In this document: positions 6,453 through 7,240 of the stretch, in pieces | Position numbering within the stretch: position 1 is the stretch's first letter | Layout: every line of letters starts with the position of its first letter | NCBI GenBank assembly: GCA_027001525.1 | Contig: JALTMR010000120.1 | Location: 1-7,240 of the forward strand | Direction of reading: 5' to 3' | From: Gammaproteobacteria bacterium | GTDB taxonomy: Bacteria > Pseudomonadota > Gammaproteobacteria > Tenderiales > Tenderiaceae | Length of the DNA stretch: 7,240 nt | Position numbers and translations under genes: made by a program | The notes under the pieces: generated by a model | Told to the model about the DNA's origin: nothing | The model's database searches: none | Seen by the model: only the letters and a program-made list of their open reading frames with translations

Positions 6453-6636
6453 CATTCTTTAGAAACTTTCGAGAGGTGCTTTCAGAAAGCCCTATAGTAG
6501 TAGTGGATAAACAGGCAAGCAACCACCAAATCAGGAAAACTACCTACAAACCTTGTTTTTTCCATGACGCATCAGCAGTGCAGCCTTGATTTAACGGGGG
6601 CACCCTCTTGTATTTGACAGCCTCATACCTCGGCAC

Positions 6637-7240
6637 TCAGCCTGCATCCGCAAGTTTCTTCCAGGTGAAGTGTTCATAGACCCCCGACCAGTACATACCA
6701 AAGCCAATGGCAAACAACAGCTCCTCTATGGGCATAAAACCGAGGGTGACGCCGGAGAGCACATCCATATTCCAAACACGATCAATATAGCCTGGCGCGC
6801 TCCACTCCAGGCCGGCCAGAAAAATGGCGTAATAACCGAGAAAGAGCAAACCGCCTATCCAGGTCTTTCGCTTCAGGTCGGGACGACACAGCATGGTGGC
6901 CACGGCGCCGGCAAACATGGCGATAATCGAGGGATAGATAGGGTTCCAGGGGAAAAAATAGAGCGCGATAAAGACGACAAACGGCGTCGCCAACGCCTTG
7001 TAGTGGTGGCGATGCTGCTCGTGATGGCGCACGCATGCCGCCACCGATTGCGGCACCTTTTGGCTCAGCAGGTTGTAGAACACCGCGCCGATACCCCCAA
7101 TACCAAAACAGAAGATTAAGCTCTCTATGTCGAAGCCTGTATTTTCAGCCAAATCAAACAGGCTCGGCGGCATCCAGTACTCCGGCACAAACAGCGGCTC
7201 GCTCAAACCAAAAGGCATGGTAAAAAGACTCGCCCACAAC
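6637..7240 (-). CDS. lycopene cyclase domain-type membrane protein, C-terminal part (5' end off the right edge)
   Basis: The frame is open through the right edge; about 200 C-terminal residues are seen and the true start lies outside. Several hydrophobic segments are visible at roughly 40-58, 86-97, 102-117, 127-143 and 160-187 of the visible part, so this is an inner-membrane protein. The segment GFMPIEELLFAIGFGMYW (167-184) carries the P-x-E-E motif of the heterodimeric/fungal-type lycopene cyclase (CrtYc/CrtYd) fold. EPLFVPEYW (14-22) and a His-rich loop (RHHEQHRHHYK, 71-81) are also notable. Family members in carotenoid producers cyclise lycopene ends, but many bacterial proteins with this domain have no tested function, and no carotenoid genes are seen here. 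It is separated from the next gene by 270 bp, so it probably belongs to a different transcript. The domain call is by eye. Confidence 0.75.
   Translation of the reverse strand, partial: LWASLFTMPFGLSEPLFVPEYWMPPSLFDLAENTGFDIESLIFCFGIGGIGAVFYNLLSQKVPQSVAACVRHHEQHRHHYKALATPFVVFIALYFFPWNPIYPSIIAMFAGAVATMLCRPDLKRKTWIGGLLFLGYYAIFLAGLEWSAPGYIDRVWNMDVLSGVTLGFMPIEELLFAIGFGMYWSGVYEHFTWKKLADAG

Overview
The window reads as part of a Gram-negative, probably gammaproteobacterial, chromosome. This rests only on gene families, moderate base composition and tight operon packing, so it is an inference. Every recognisable gene is on the minus strand, so transcription runs from the right edge to the left edge. 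There are no rRNA, tRNA, CRISPR or insertion-sequence features.

Right edge (6637-7240): the 3' part of a multi-pass membrane protein of the lycopene-cyclase-domain type, cut by the window. A 270-bp non-coding gap (6367-6636) follows. It holds a candidate sigma-70 promoter and two short inverted repeats, and it probably separates this gene from a second transcription unit.

That unit runs 6366 to 1 and onward past the left edge: a free-standing acyl carrier protein (6127-6366), an acyl-CoA dehydrogenase-like flavoprotein (4775-5968), an amino acid:[carrier protein] ligase built on the seryl-tRNA synthetase catalytic core (3842-4771), a DUF1839 protein (2877-3848), a cytoplasmic beta-mannosidase-like GH2 protein (301-2838), and the start of an alpha/beta hydrolase (1-286) that is truncated by the window. 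Gene spacing is tight (3 nt, a 7-nt overlap, 38 nt, 14 nt), except for a 158-nt gap after the carrier protein that contains a perfect hairpin.

The logic of the set looks like a small nonribosomal pathway. The ligase activates a small amino acid and loads it on the phosphopantetheine arm of the carrier protein. The flavoprotein may oxidise the tethered aminoacyl group or its product. The DUF1839 protein shows a Cys/His/Asn pattern like papain-fold acyltransferases and may move the group to an acceptor. The GH2 protein and the alpha/beta hydrolase may process a glycosylated or acylated product. Ligase plus carrier protein is established biochemistry for homologues. The roles of the other members, and the final product, are inferred. 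This operon is the most interesting content of the window.
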